From contig CAYMOV010000050.1 in NCBI GenBank assembly GCA_964392085.1, positions 1 to 18,605 on the forward strand: a stretch of DNA of 18,605 nt, written 5' to 3'. This DNA comes from CAYMOV01 sp964392085 (lineage in GTDB: Bacteria; Oederibacteriota; Muellerivitia; Muellerivitales; Muellerivitaceae). Position numbers and translations under genes: made by a program. The stretch's first letter is position 1, and each line of letters starts with the position of its first letter. The notes under the pieces are model-generated. The model saw only the letters and a list, made by a program, of their open reading frames with translations. It searched no databases and was not told where the DNA came from. Below are positions 6,164 to 13,949 of the stretch, piece by piece.

Positions 6164-7000
6164 GTGAACCTGAACAGCTGGAAACCGAGGGGAGTCCTAC
6201 CCGGCTTCGGCTTGACCATGGGCATCACCCTGACCTATCTCAGCCTGATCGTCCTGATCCCATTGGCCGCCCTATTCCTGAAGACCTCAACGGCTTCCTG
6301 GTCCCATATCTGGGACGCCGTCACCAACCCCCGGGTCGTGGCTTCCTATCGGTTGACTTTCGGGGCCTCCCTGATCGGGGCCTCCCTCAACGCCTTCTTC
6401 GGCCTCATCATCGCCTGGGTCCTGGTGCGGTATTCCTTCCCCGGCAAGCGGGTGGTCGACGCCCTGGTGGACCTCCCCTTCGCGCTCCCAACCGCGGTGG
6501 CCGGCATCGCCTTGACCGCGCTCTATGCCCCCCAAGGGTGGGTCGGTCGATGGCTCACCCCGCTGGGGATCCAAGTGGCCTTTACGCCCCTGGGCATCAC
6601 CCTCGCCCTCACCTTCATTGGGCTCCCTTTCGTCGTCCGCACCCTCCAACCCGTCCTGGAATCGCTCGACCCTGAGATTGAGAAGGCCGCCGTCAGCCTG
6701 GGGGCCAACCGCTGGCAGACTTTGAGCCGCGTGATTTTCCCAACCTTATTGCCTGCCTGGATCACGGGGGTTTCCCTGGCTTTCGCCCGGGCCCTGGGGG
6801 AATACGGGTCGGTGGTCTTCATCGCCGGCAACATGCCCATGAAGACCGAGATCACGACGCTCCTGATCATCACGAAGCTCGAGCAGTACGACTACACCGG
6901 CGCCACGGCCATCGCCACCGTCATGCTGATCGCGTCCTTCCTCATGCTCTTGGTCGTGAACCAGCTCCAAGCCTACGCGGGCCGCCACCGAAACCATTGA
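6164..7000 (+). CDS. cysT: Sulfate/thiosulfate ABC transporter permease CysT (CysU)
   Basis: A 278-aa inner-membrane permease of the binding-protein-dependent transport family. The N-terminus (RGVLPGFGLTMGITLTYLSLIVLIP) is typical of CysT. About six membrane segments are visible, with the EAA-type cytoplasmic loop EKAAVSLGANRWQTLSRVIFPTLLP that contacts the CysA ATPase, and the family block FARALGEYGSVVFIAGNMP. The start is a GTG at 6164, preceded by GAGG at 6153-6156; no in-frame ATG upstream fits. It pairs with CysW to form the membrane pore. Confidence 0.93.
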   Translation: MNLNSWKPRGVLPGFGLTMGITLTYLSLIVLIPLAALFLKTSTASWSHIWDAVTNPRVVASYRLTFGASLIGASLNAFFGLIIAWVLVRYSFPGKRVVDALVDLPFALPTAVAGIALTALYAPQGWVGRWLTPLGIQVAFTPLGITLALTFIGLPFVVRTLQPVLESLDPEIEKAAVSLGANRWQTLSRVIFPTLLPAWITGVSLAFARALGEYGSVVFIAGNMPMKTEITTLLIITKLEQYDYTGATAIATVMLIASFLMLLVVNQLQAYAGRHRNH

Positions 7001-7019
7001 ACCAGAGGCTCCGAGTTCC

Positions 7020-7922
7020 ATGAAACCCGAATCGAACATTCCAACCGGCGGGGACGCCCACCTCCGCGCACTCACGGAACCTCCCTGGGTCCGGCGGTCC
7101 CTGATCGTAGCGGCCCTGCTTTTCATCGGGTTTTTCCTGGTGTTGCCCCTCGTGATGGTCTTCGCCTCCGCGCTGGCCAAGGGGTTCCAGTTCTATTTCG
7201 ACGCGATCCGGGAACCCATGGCCCTGGCGGCCATCCGCCTGACCCTGCTGGCGTCCTTCATATCAGTGGTCCTGAATACCCTGTTCGGGCTCGCGGCGGC
7301 CTGGTCCATCACGCGTTTCGAATTCAAGGGGAAGAGTCTATTGATCACCCTGATCGACCTGCCCTTCACGGTCTCCCCGGTCATTTCCGGATTGATCTAC
7401 GTCCTCATGTTCGGCCTCCAGGGGTGGTTCGGTCCCTGGCTTTCGGACCACAACCTCCAAATCATCTTCGCGGTCCCCGGAATCATCCTCGCCACGGTCT
7501 TCGTCACCTTCCCCTTCGTGGCGAGGGAACTGATCCCCTTGATGCAGGAACAGGGCACCGAGGAGGAGGAGGCCGGGATGGTGCTGGGGGCCACGGGTTG
7601 GCAGATCTTCCTCAAGATCACCCTCCCCAACATCAAGTGGGGGCTCCTTTACGGCGTCATCCTGTGCAACGCCCGGGCCATGGGGGAATTCGGCGCCGTC
7701 TCGGTCGTGTCCGGGCACATCCGGGGCCTGACCAACACCCTGCCGCTGCACGTGGAAATCCTCTACAACGAATACAACTACGCGGCGGCCTTTTCAGTCG
7801 CCTCGCTCCTGGCCCTGGTCGCCGTGGGGACCCTCATCCTCAAGAAAATCGTTGAATACAAATACACCGACGAATTGAAGGCCCAGAAGGAAATGACCGC
7901 CACGGGAGGGGAAGCGCCATGA
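7020..7922 (+). CDS. cysW: Sulfate/thiosulfate ABC transporter permease CysW
   Basis: A 300-aa inner-membrane protein and partner of CysT, starting 19 nt after its stop. Family blocks: LPLVMVFASALAKG, IRLTLLASFISVVLNTLFGLAAAW (read in parts), LIDLPFTVSPVISGLIYVLMFG and the EAA loop EEEEAGMVLGATGWQIFLKITLPNIK. NARAMGEFGAVSVVSGHIRG is characteristic of CysW. The cytoplasmic C-terminal tail KYTDELKAQKEMTATGG is charged. The stop overlaps the cysA start (ATGA, 7919-7922), pointing to coupled translation. Confidence 0.94.
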   Translation: MKPESNIPTGGDAHLRALTEPPWVRRSLIVAALLFIGFFLVLPLVMVFASALAKGFQFYFDAIREPMALAAIRLTLLASFISVVLNTLFGLAAAWSITRFEFKGKSLLITLIDLPFTVSPVISGLIYVLMFGLQGWFGPWLSDHNLQIIFAVPGIILATVFVTFPFVARELIPLMQEQGTEEEEAGMVLGATGWQIFLKITLPNIKWGLLYGVILCNARAMGEFGAVSVVSGHIRGLTNTLPLHVEILYNEYNYAAAFSVASLLALVAVGTLILKKIVEYKYTDELKAQKEMTATGGEAP

Positions 7923-8986
7923 GTATCGAAGTCCGGGGCCTCACCAAGGTCTTCAACGGCTTCACCGCCGTCGACGGGATCAACCTGAAGATCGAGACCG
8001 GGTCGCTGGTGGCCATCCTTGGCCCCTCCGGGTCCGGCAAGAGCACCCTCCTCCGGATGATCGCCGGCCTCGAAACGCCGGACAAGGGCGAGATCCTTTT
8101 GACTGGGAGGGAAGCCACCCACGTGGCCGCCAAGGAGCGGAACGTCGGTTTCGTCTTCCAACATTACGCGTTGTTCAAGCACATGACGGTGTTCGAGAAC
8201 ATCGCCTTCGGCCTCAGGGTCCGGAAGGACCCCGAAGACGAGATCCGGAACCGGGTTTTCGAGTTGCTCAACCTCGTCCAGCTCCAGGGTTTGGAGAAAC
8301 GCTATCCCTCCCAGCTCTCCGGCGGCCAACGCCAACGCGTGGCGGTGGCCCGGGCCCTAGCCCCCCGTCCCACGGTGCTCCTTTTGGACGAGCCTTTCGG
8401 GGCCTTGGACGCCAAGGTCCGGGAGGAACTTAGGGATTGGGTGGCCAAGCTCCATGAGGAAAGCCACGTGACCACCCTCTTCGTGACCCACGACCAGCAC
8501 GAGGCCCTCGAGGTGGCGAACCGAATCCTCGTAATGAATCACGGCAGGATCGAACAGGAGGGCACCCCTCTCGAGATTTTCGACGAACCGGCCACCCACT
8601 TCATCGCCCAGTTCGTGGGGGAGTCCAACTACATTGAAACCACCGTTTCGGAACCCGGCTTGGCGGTCTGGGGACCCATCCGTTTCGCCGTCGAGGGGCA
8701 GGCCGTGGGCCAGCGCATCCGGATCTACTTCCGACCCAACGACGTGTACGTGACGGGGGATTTCGAGACCCTTCAGGTGAGGGCCCAAATCGTCAAGACC
8801 CGGTTCAAGGGACCCGTCATCGAGCTTCGGCTCCACCTCGGGGAGGAACGCTATATCTTCGCCCACGTCCCCAAGGGAGTTTCCCTGGCAAGTGGGTTCA
8901 AGGAGGGACAGGACGTCTGGGCCGGGATCACGGCCTACCACACCTTCCCGGTGGATCCCGGGGAATATCAAGGGGCGGGAATCTGA
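7919..8986 (+). CDS. cysA: Sulfate/thiosulfate ABC transporter ATP-binding protein CysA
   Basis: A 355-aa cytoplasmic ATPase that powers CysT/CysW. Walker A is GPSGSGKST (about residues 35-43), the Q-loop lies in VFQHYALFKHMTV, the signature is LSGGQRQRVAVARAL, Walker B is VLLLDEPFGALD, and the switch histidine is in FVTHDQHEAL. The C-terminal part (about residue 235 on) is a TOBE-like regulatory domain, as in CysA. It overlaps cysW by 4 nt. Length is normal for the family. Confidence 0.95.
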   Translation: MSIEVRGLTKVFNGFTAVDGINLKIETGSLVAILGPSGSGKSTLLRMIAGLETPDKGEILLTGREATHVAAKERNVGFVFQHYALFKHMTVFENIAFGLRVRKDPEDEIRNRVFELLNLVQLQGLEKRYPSQLSGGQRQRVAVARALAPRPTVLLLDEPFGALDAKVREELRDWVAKLHEESHVTTLFVTHDQHEALEVANRILVMNHGRIEQEGTPLEIFDEPATHFIAQFVGESNYIETTVSEPGLAVWGPIRFAVEGQAVGQRIRIYFRPNDVYVTGDFETLQVRAQIVKTRFKGPVIELRLHLGEERYIFAHVPKGVSLASGFKEGQDVWAGITAYHTFPVDPGEYQGAGI

Positions 8987-9158
8987 GATCTGCGGTCGGC
9001 GGTCAGCTCTCAGCCATCGGCTAAAACGAAAACCAAACAGAAGGCTTGAAAACCACACACGTGGCTTCCGACTTTAAGTGATGACCGGCCTTTCAAAAAA
9101 GGGCCGGAACGGGCAGAATACGCCGCTCCACCTAACCCCTAGGCGAGTGAAAAAGAAC
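8987..9158. repeat. cysA-cysD spacer: GCGG repeat and hairpin
   Basis: The left part (8992-9022) carries a third copy of the GCGG heptamer repeat (GCGGTCG, GCGGTCA, then a diverged inverted stretch). A hairpin at 9085-9107 (CCGGCC with GGCCGG, extended by a few A-T/G-T pairs) has no T tract. I see no clear promoter, so cysD may be transcribed by read-through from cysA. Confidence 0.5.
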
Positions 9159-10076
9159 ATGCCGATCCGACTGGACGAGAACAAGGTCTCGCACCTGCGC
9201 GCGCTGGAAAGCGAGAGCATCCACATCATCCGCGAGGTGTTCGCGGAGTTCAAAAACCCCGTCATGCTGTATTCGGTGGGGAAGGACTCCAGCGTGATGG
9301 TTCGCCTCGCCCAGAAGGCCTTCCACCCGGGCAAGATCCCCTTCCCGCTCCTGCACGTCGACACGTCCTACAAGTTCCCCGAGATGTACGAGTTCCGCGA
9401 CAAGTTCATCGCCGAAATCGGGGCCAAACTGATCGTGGAGCGCAACGAGGAGGCCATCGCCGGGGGCTCCAGCCCCTTCAAGTACGGCGTGGACAAGTGC
9501 TGTTCCCTCCTCAAGACCCAGGGCCTTCTGGACGCCCTCGGCAAGTACGGCTACGACGCGGCCTTCGGCGGCGCCCGCCGCGAGGAGGAGAAGTCCCGGG
9601 CCAAGGAACGCGTGTTCTCCTTCCGGGATTCCTTCGGGCAATGGGACCCCAAGAACCAGCGGCCCGAGCCCTGGGACCTCTACAACGCCCGGGTCAACGA
9701 GGGGGAGTCCATCCGGGTGTTCCCCCTGTCGAATTGGACCGAGCTCGACATCTGGCTCTACATCGCCCTGGAGAACATCCCGGTGGTGCCGATCTACTTC
9801 ACCCACAAGCGGAAGATCATCCGGCGCAAGAACCTACTGATCCCCTGGGTGGCCCACATCCCCATCCTGCCGGGCGACGTGGTGGAGGAGTTGGACGTCC
9901 GGTTCCGGTCCCTGGGCTGCATGTCCTGCACCGGCGCCGTGGCCTCACGGGCCGACAACCTCCAGGACATCATCGAGGAGGTCATCGCCACGCGCAAAAG
10001 CGAGCGCGAGAACCGCATCATCGATCACGGCAGTGACTCCTCCATGGAACAGAAGAAGAAGGACGGTTACTTCTGA
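9159..10076 (+). CDS. cysD: Sulfate adenylyltransferase small subunit CysD
   Basis: A 305-aa catalytic subunit of ATP sulfurylase: it adenylates sulfate to APS, driven by GTP hydrolysis in CysN. SVGKDSSVM is the PP-loop that binds ATP phosphates. VDKCCSLLKTQGLLDAL, FGGARREEEKSRAKER, FPLSNWTELDIWLYI and RSLGCMSCTGAV are conserved CysD blocks. The ATG at 9159 gives the usual length (about 302 aa) and the LRALESESIHIIREV start; an in-frame ATG at 9078 adds 27 unlikely residues and would cover a hairpin. The ribosome binding site is weak (AGGCGAG, 9141-9147). Its stop shares one base with the cysN start. Confidence 0.95.
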   Translation: MPIRLDENKVSHLRALESESIHIIREVFAEFKNPVMLYSVGKDSSVMVRLAQKAFHPGKIPFPLLHVDTSYKFPEMYEFRDKFIAEIGAKLIVERNEEAIAGGSSPFKYGVDKCCSLLKTQGLLDALGKYGYDAAFGGARREEEKSRAKERVFSFRDSFGQWDPKNQRPEPWDLYNARVNEGESIRVFPLSNWTELDIWLYIALENIPVVPIYFTHKRKIIRRKNLLIPWVAHIPILPGDVVEELDVRFRSLGCMSCTGAVASRADNLQDIIEEVIATRKSERENRIIDHGSDSSMEQKKKDGYF

Positions 10077-11344
10077 TGGGGCACCTCGACACCAAGGCGC
10101 AGGAACTCTACGAGAACATGGAGTTATTGCGGTTCACGACCGCCGGGAGCGTGGACGACGGCAAGTCCACCCTCATCGGCCGCCTGCTGGTGGACACCAA
10201 GGGCGTGTTCGAGGACCAGATCGACGCCATCCGCCGCACCACATCCCGCAAGGGCGGGGAGGAGATCGACCTGGCCCTCATCACCGACGGCCTGGCCGCC
10301 GAGCGGGAACAGGGCATCACCATCGACGTGGCCTACCGTTATTTCGCCACGGCCCGCCGAAAATTCATCATCGCCGACACTCCGGGCCACGAGCAATACA
10401 CCCGCAACATGGTGACCGGCGCCTCCACGGCCAACCTGGCCATCATATTGGTGGACGCGCGCAACGGCGTGCAGGTGCAGTCCCGTCGCCACGGCACCCT
10501 CGCCACCTTGTTGGGAATCCCGCACCTGGTGCTGGCCGTCAACAAGATGGACCTTGTGGGTTATTCCCAGGCGGTCTACGACAAGATCGTGTCCGACTAC
10601 CGCGAGTTCTCGGGACGCCTGAACCCCAAGGACCTCACCTGCATCCCGATGTCCGCCCTGAACGGCGACAACGTCGTGCGGAACAGCGGCAGGATGCCCT
10701 GGTACCAGGGGCCCTCGCTCCTGGAGCACATGGAAACCGTCCCCATCGGCCATGACCGCAACCTGGAGGACTTCCGATTCCCGGTGCAGTTGGTCCTGAG
10801 GCCCAACCTGGATTACCGGGGTTACGCCGGCAAGGTGGCCTCCGGCATCGTCAGGCCGGGGGATAAGGTGGTGGCCCTGCCCTCGGGAATCGAGACGACC
10901 GTCAAGGCGATCGACACCTGGGAAGGGGAATTGGCGGAGGCCTTCCCGCCGCTCTCGGTGACCTTACGCCTTGCCCAGGAAATCGACCTGTCCCGGGGTG
11001 ACATGATCTGCCATCCGGACAACCGGCCCCTGGTCGGCAACCGCTTCTCGGCGGATCTCTGCTGGTTCTCGTCGGAACCCCTCGTCCCCAAGAAAAAATA
11101 CCTTTTGAAGCAGACCACCCAGACCGTGAAATGCCAGGTCGAGGCCATCGAGCACCGGCTCGACGTCAACACCATGGAAAAGGGCCCGGCGGACCAGCTG
11201 AAGATGAACGACATCGCCCGGATCAAGGTCCTGACCCAGAAACCCCTCTTTTATGATCCCTATTCGAGGAACCGCGCCACGGGCAACTTCATCATGATCG
11301 ATGAGCTGTCGAATAATACGGTGGCGGCGGGGATGATTGTCTGA
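10076..11344 (+). CDS. cysN: Sulfate adenylyltransferase GTPase subunit CysN
   Basis: A 422-aa elongation-factor-like GTPase that activates CysD. GTPase motifs: G1 GSVDDGKST (about residues 24-32), switch region EREQGITID, G3 DTPGHEQY, G4 NKMD and G5 MSALNGDN. Two beta-barrel domains follow (FPVQLVLRPN; GNRFSADLCWFS). It ends after these, so there is no fused APS kinase (CysC) domain as in NodQ-type proteins. Overlap with cysD (TGATG) implies coupled translation. Last gene of the operon: APS would pass to reductase or kinase genes outside this window. Confidence 0.95.
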   Translation: MGHLDTKAQELYENMELLRFTTAGSVDDGKSTLIGRLLVDTKGVFEDQIDAIRRTTSRKGGEEIDLALITDGLAAEREQGITIDVAYRYFATARRKFIIADTPGHEQYTRNMVTGASTANLAIILVDARNGVQVQSRRHGTLATLLGIPHLVLAVNKMDLVGYSQAVYDKIVSDYREFSGRLNPKDLTCIPMSALNGDNVVRNSGRMPWYQGPSLLEHMETVPIGHDRNLEDFRFPVQLVLRPNLDYRGYAGKVASGIVRPGDKVVALPSGIETTVKAIDTWEGELAEAFPPLSVTLRLAQEIDLSRGDMICHPDNRPLVGNRFSADLCWFSSEPLVPKKKYLLKQTTQTVKCQVEAIEHRLDVNTMEKGPADQLKMNDIARIKVLTQKPLFYDPYSRNRATGNFIMIDELSNNTVAAGMIV

Positions 11345-11488
11345 CACCAGCGGATGCCACCGCGCATATTGCGCGGCACTTGCCGAGCAAATGCCTCGGC
11401 TTGAGGCCTCGGCATGGCAAGCGGTCGGCGGATAGCGGTTGGCCAAGATTAAGAAACCTCCAATGCCAAATGAACAACCCAGAAACTA
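11345..11488. repeat. Spacer after cysN: inverted repeats and GCGG repeat
   Basis: It holds a 6-bp hairpin (11360-11365 with 11371-11376, loop ATATT), a larger imperfect hairpin (11379-11387 with about 11408-11421) and a copy of the GCGG heptamer repeat (11421-11444). None has a T tract, so I see no clear terminator for cysN, although the hairpins may slow or end transcription. No open frame here looks like a gene. Confidence 0.5.
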
Positions 11489-11489
11489 A

Positions 11490-11521
11490 AAGGTGATATC
11501 ACCTTATAATGCCTGGTGATG
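11490..11521 (+). promoter_or_regulatory. Palindromic operator and leaderless promoter of the PAP2 gene
   Basis: A perfect 16-bp palindrome AAGGTGATATCACCTT (11490-11505) abuts a perfect -10 box TATAAT (11505-11510). The start codon ATG is at 11519, with an in-frame GTG at 11516. A transcript starting about 7 nt after the -10 box would begin within a couple of bases of the start codon, so the mRNA should be leaderless. No good -35 is seen at 17 bp (GAAACT), which suggests activator dependence or a repressor bound to the palindrome. Confidence 0.6.
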
Positions 11522-12423
11522 AAACGAATCGTCCAAACCCGGCGACTTCTTTTGGCGCTCCTGGCATTTTCCACCCTTCCGATAAGACCCTGGTGTGAAA
11601 CGCCCCCTCGAAGCGACAACATCCTGTTCGGCTTGCCGGGCGGCCTGAAGGCCACGGCTCCCAGGCTCTTTAGCAAATCCAACCTATTCATCCTGGCGGG
11701 CGGCTCCTGTCTCACGGCCGCGGTCTGGAACACNNNNNNNNNNNNNNNNNNNNNNNNNNNNNNNNNNNNNNNNNNNNNNNNNNNNNNNNNNNNNNNNNNN
11801 NNNNNNNNNNNNNNNNNNNNNNNNNNNNNNNNNCCAACCTATTCATCCTGGCGGGCGGCTCCTGTCTCACGGCCGCGGTCTGGAACACCCCAAAGGAAAG
11901 GACGTACGACGACCGTTTGGAGCGTGTCGCCAAGAACGAAACCGTCTTCAACTTCGGCAACCTTTGGGGTAACGGGCTGACCCAGGGGGCCCTTGCGGTC
12001 GGCACCTGGAGCGCCGGACGAATGTTCCACTCGCCCAAACTCCAGGGTTTCGGTTTCGACTCGGCCGTGGCCTTGGTGGGGAGCGGGGTGGCGGCCTGGG
12101 CCATCAAGTACCCCGTGAACCGAACGAGGCCCAACGGCGCTTCCTTCTCGTTCCCCTCAGGCCACACGACCTCCGCCTTCAGCATTGTCCCCGCGGCTTG
12201 GAAGTATTTCGGCTGGAAAGCCGGCGTCCCGGCGATCCTGGCGGGGATCTGCACCGGCTTGGGCCGCATGGAGGACCACAAGCATTACTTGTCCGACGTC
12301 ACGGCGGGGGCGGCCCTCGGGCTCTTGGTTGGGACCGCGGCCTGCGGTGTCGGGGGCACCTGGGTCCCGAAACCGGAATCCACCCCAAAAGGGTTATCCT
12401 TCCTATGGAAGTTCCAATATTGA
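11519..12423 (+). CDS. PAP2 family phosphatase, split by a false assembly gap
   Basis: As written the frame is interrupted by 100 N. Collapsing the duplicated 55 nt and the N run removes 155 bp and gives one frame of 249 aa. The N-terminus has a signal peptide or anchor (MKRIVQTRRLLLALLAFS). The PAP2 phosphatase motifs are all present: K-x6-RP in KYPVNRTRP, SGH in FPSGHTTSAF, and R-x5-H-x3-D in GRMEDHKHYLSD. Such enzymes remove phosphate from lipid phosphates such as undecaprenyl diphosphate at the membrane or in the periplasm. The substrate is unknown. It ends 19 bp inside the next gene, a membrane protein of GT-C type, so a lipid-linked sugar role is possible but inferred. Confidence 0.82.
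11679..11888. other. Scaffold gap flanked by an identical 55-nt overlap
   Basis: Bases 11734-11833 are exactly 100 N. The 55 nt before the gap (11679-11733) are identical to the 55 nt after it (11834-11888). This is what happens when two overlapping contig ends are joined with a default-size gap. Real sequence probably has a single copy and no gap. Confidence 0.92.
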
Positions 12424-13916
12424 AGCGCGCCCCTCGCTCCCTCCCCGCCACCGAATGGATCCTTTGGCTCATGGTCCTGTTTCTCGCGGTCCGGGCCGCC
12501 TTCCTGGTCCCCCAGGAGTTCAACCGGGTCACCTGCCCCTTCCAGGTCCAACAGGACGAGGCGAACCATGTCGACTTCGGCCTCCGCTTGGCGCGCCTCG
12601 AGAGGCCCTACGTGGATTTCCGTTCCGGGGGACCCTACCTCCATTTCTCCTATACGCCCTTGTACTATTTCCTCCAGGCTTTCGCCTTGCTATCCGGCAT
12701 CGGGATGTTCAGCGCGGGACGGGTGATCTCCTTCGGGGCTTTCCTCGGGATCCTAGCGCTGGTCTACGGTTGGGGACGAAGACGCTGGAAGACGCCCTGG
12801 CCGGCGTTGATCACCCTCCTGGTGGCCGCCAGCCCGACCTGGGATACCTGGGCGTCGGTCACACGTTCGGACGTCTTGTCGATCTTCTTCAATTTAGCCG
12901 CCTTGTCCCTTTGGGTCCGCCATGGGGAAGGGAAAGGGGAAGGCCGCCCCGACGACAAACGCCGGTGGGTCCAGGCGGGCCTTTTGCACGCCGCCGCCAT
13001 CCTCACCAAGCAAACCACCTTCGTGTTGGGACTGGCCGTCCTGGCGACCGGTTTCCTAAGGCGCCGCTGGAAGCCCACTTTCACCTTTATGGCGGCTTCT
13101 TGGGGAACGGCGGTCCTGATCTTGGGATTGTTGGACCTTTGGACCGGCGGGTTGTTCCACCTGCATGTAATCGTGTGGGCGAGGGGGTTCATGATCCCAG
13201 GCCGTTTCGCTTCCTTTATCACGGGTTCCTGGTGGCGTGAATGCTCCCTGCCGACCGCAATGGCCTTGATGGCCTTTCTCCTGGGACGCAAACCCAATCC
13301 GACCGTCCTGGCCTATGGCCTCGGGTCGGCCCTGGGCCTCGCTTCGTTGGGACGGGTGGGCAGCGCGGAGAATTATTACCTGGAGTTCCTGCTCGCCATG
13401 TTCCTCTGGATCGGGGAAGGGTGGGGCGTTCCCGAAGCCCGAACCCCGACCTGGAAGGGATGGGTTTCCGCCCTAGGGGTCCTCGCCCTGACGGTTTCAT
13501 TCCTGTCCATGCCCGCCCCAACCGTCCCCTCCCCCGAGGAACGGGCCCAAAAAACGGAGGCGGCTTCCTGGTTGCGGAAGGACCCGGGCCAAGTGCTGCT
13601 CTTGGACACCGATCTCGCCCTCCTGTCGGGCCATGAGGTTTGGTACCAACCCTCCACTTTCGGGGCCCTCTATGGAATGGGGAGTTGGAACGGGAGCGAC
13701 CTCCAGGATGACTTGAGCCAGCGGATATTCCGTTGGGTGGAGATCTACGACCTTCCGGTGCAGGACCGGCTTCCACCGCCCATCTTGGAATCCATTCGAA
13801 AATACTATCGCGTCGAGTTCCGGCGTTTCGGCCGGATCTGGTTGAAACCAAGGCTGATTCCCGCCAAAAGGCCCGACAAACCCCGGGACTCCTTTTCACG
13901 GACGGGGAAGCGCTGA
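12405..13916 (+). CDS. GT-C-like polytopic membrane protein, putative glycosyltransferase
   Basis: A 503-aa protein. The N-terminal segment (about residues 18-36) is a membrane helix, followed by an exposed loop with an acidic pair in QQDEANHVDFG (Asp51, Glu52), the place where GT-C transferases keep their catalytic acid. Several more hydrophobic segments follow to about residue 400 (for example AFLGILALVYG, AVLILGLLDLW, WVSALGVLALTVSF), then a soluble tail ending in basic residues. This layout suits a lipid-phosphate-sugar dependent GT-C transferase, but I cannot assign donor or acceptor. I chose the ATG at 12405, which overlaps the PAP2 gene by 19 bp; the frame is open further upstream, but only across PAP2 coding sequence. 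Confidence 0.6.
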   Translation: MEVPILKRAPRSLPATEWILWLMVLFLAVRAAFLVPQEFNRVTCPFQVQQDEANHVDFGLRLARLERPYVDFRSGGPYLHFSYTPLYYFLQAFALLSGIGMFSAGRVISFGAFLGILALVYGWGRRRWKTPWPALITLLVAASPTWDTWASVTRSDVLSIFFNLAALSLWVRHGEGKGEGRPDDKRRWVQAGLLHAAAILTKQTTFVLGLAVLATGFLRRRWKPTFTFMAASWGTAVLILGLLDLWTGGLFHLHVIVWARGFMIPGRFASFITGSWWRECSLPTAMALMAFLLGRKPNPTVLAYGLGSALGLASLGRVGSAENYYLEFLLAMFLWIGEGWGVPEARTPTWKGWVSALGVLALTVSFLSMPAPTVPSPEERAQKTEAASWLRKDPGQVLLLDTDLALLSGHEVWYQPSTFGALYGMGSWNGSDLQDDLSQRIFRWVEIYDLPVQDRLPPPILESIRKYYRVEFRRFGRIWLKPRLIPAKRPDKPRDSFSRTGKR

Positions 13917-13922
13917 TACAAT
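13893..13922 (+). promoter_or_regulatory. Candidate promoter for the glucan genes
   Basis: TTTTCA (13893-13898, four of six to TTGACA), an 18-bp spacer and TACAAT (13917-13922, five of six) lie at the end of the membrane protein gene, giving a start near 13929. AGGA at 13940-13943 serves as ribosome binding site for the ATG at 13950. Read-through from upstream is equally possible. Confidence 0.3.
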
Positions 13923-13949
13923 CGTTCCATCCTCGCATCAGGATCCTTC

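Noticed and set aside
9078..9158. CysD start at ATG 9078
   Set aside because: It adds 27 residues unlike any CysD, starts beside a hairpin, and lacks a convincing ribosome binding site; 9159 gives the family length.
11734..11833. Real insertion or frameshift mutation in the PAP2 gene
   Set aside because: The N run is exactly 100 and is flanked by an identical 55-nt overlap; the collapsed frame is intact.
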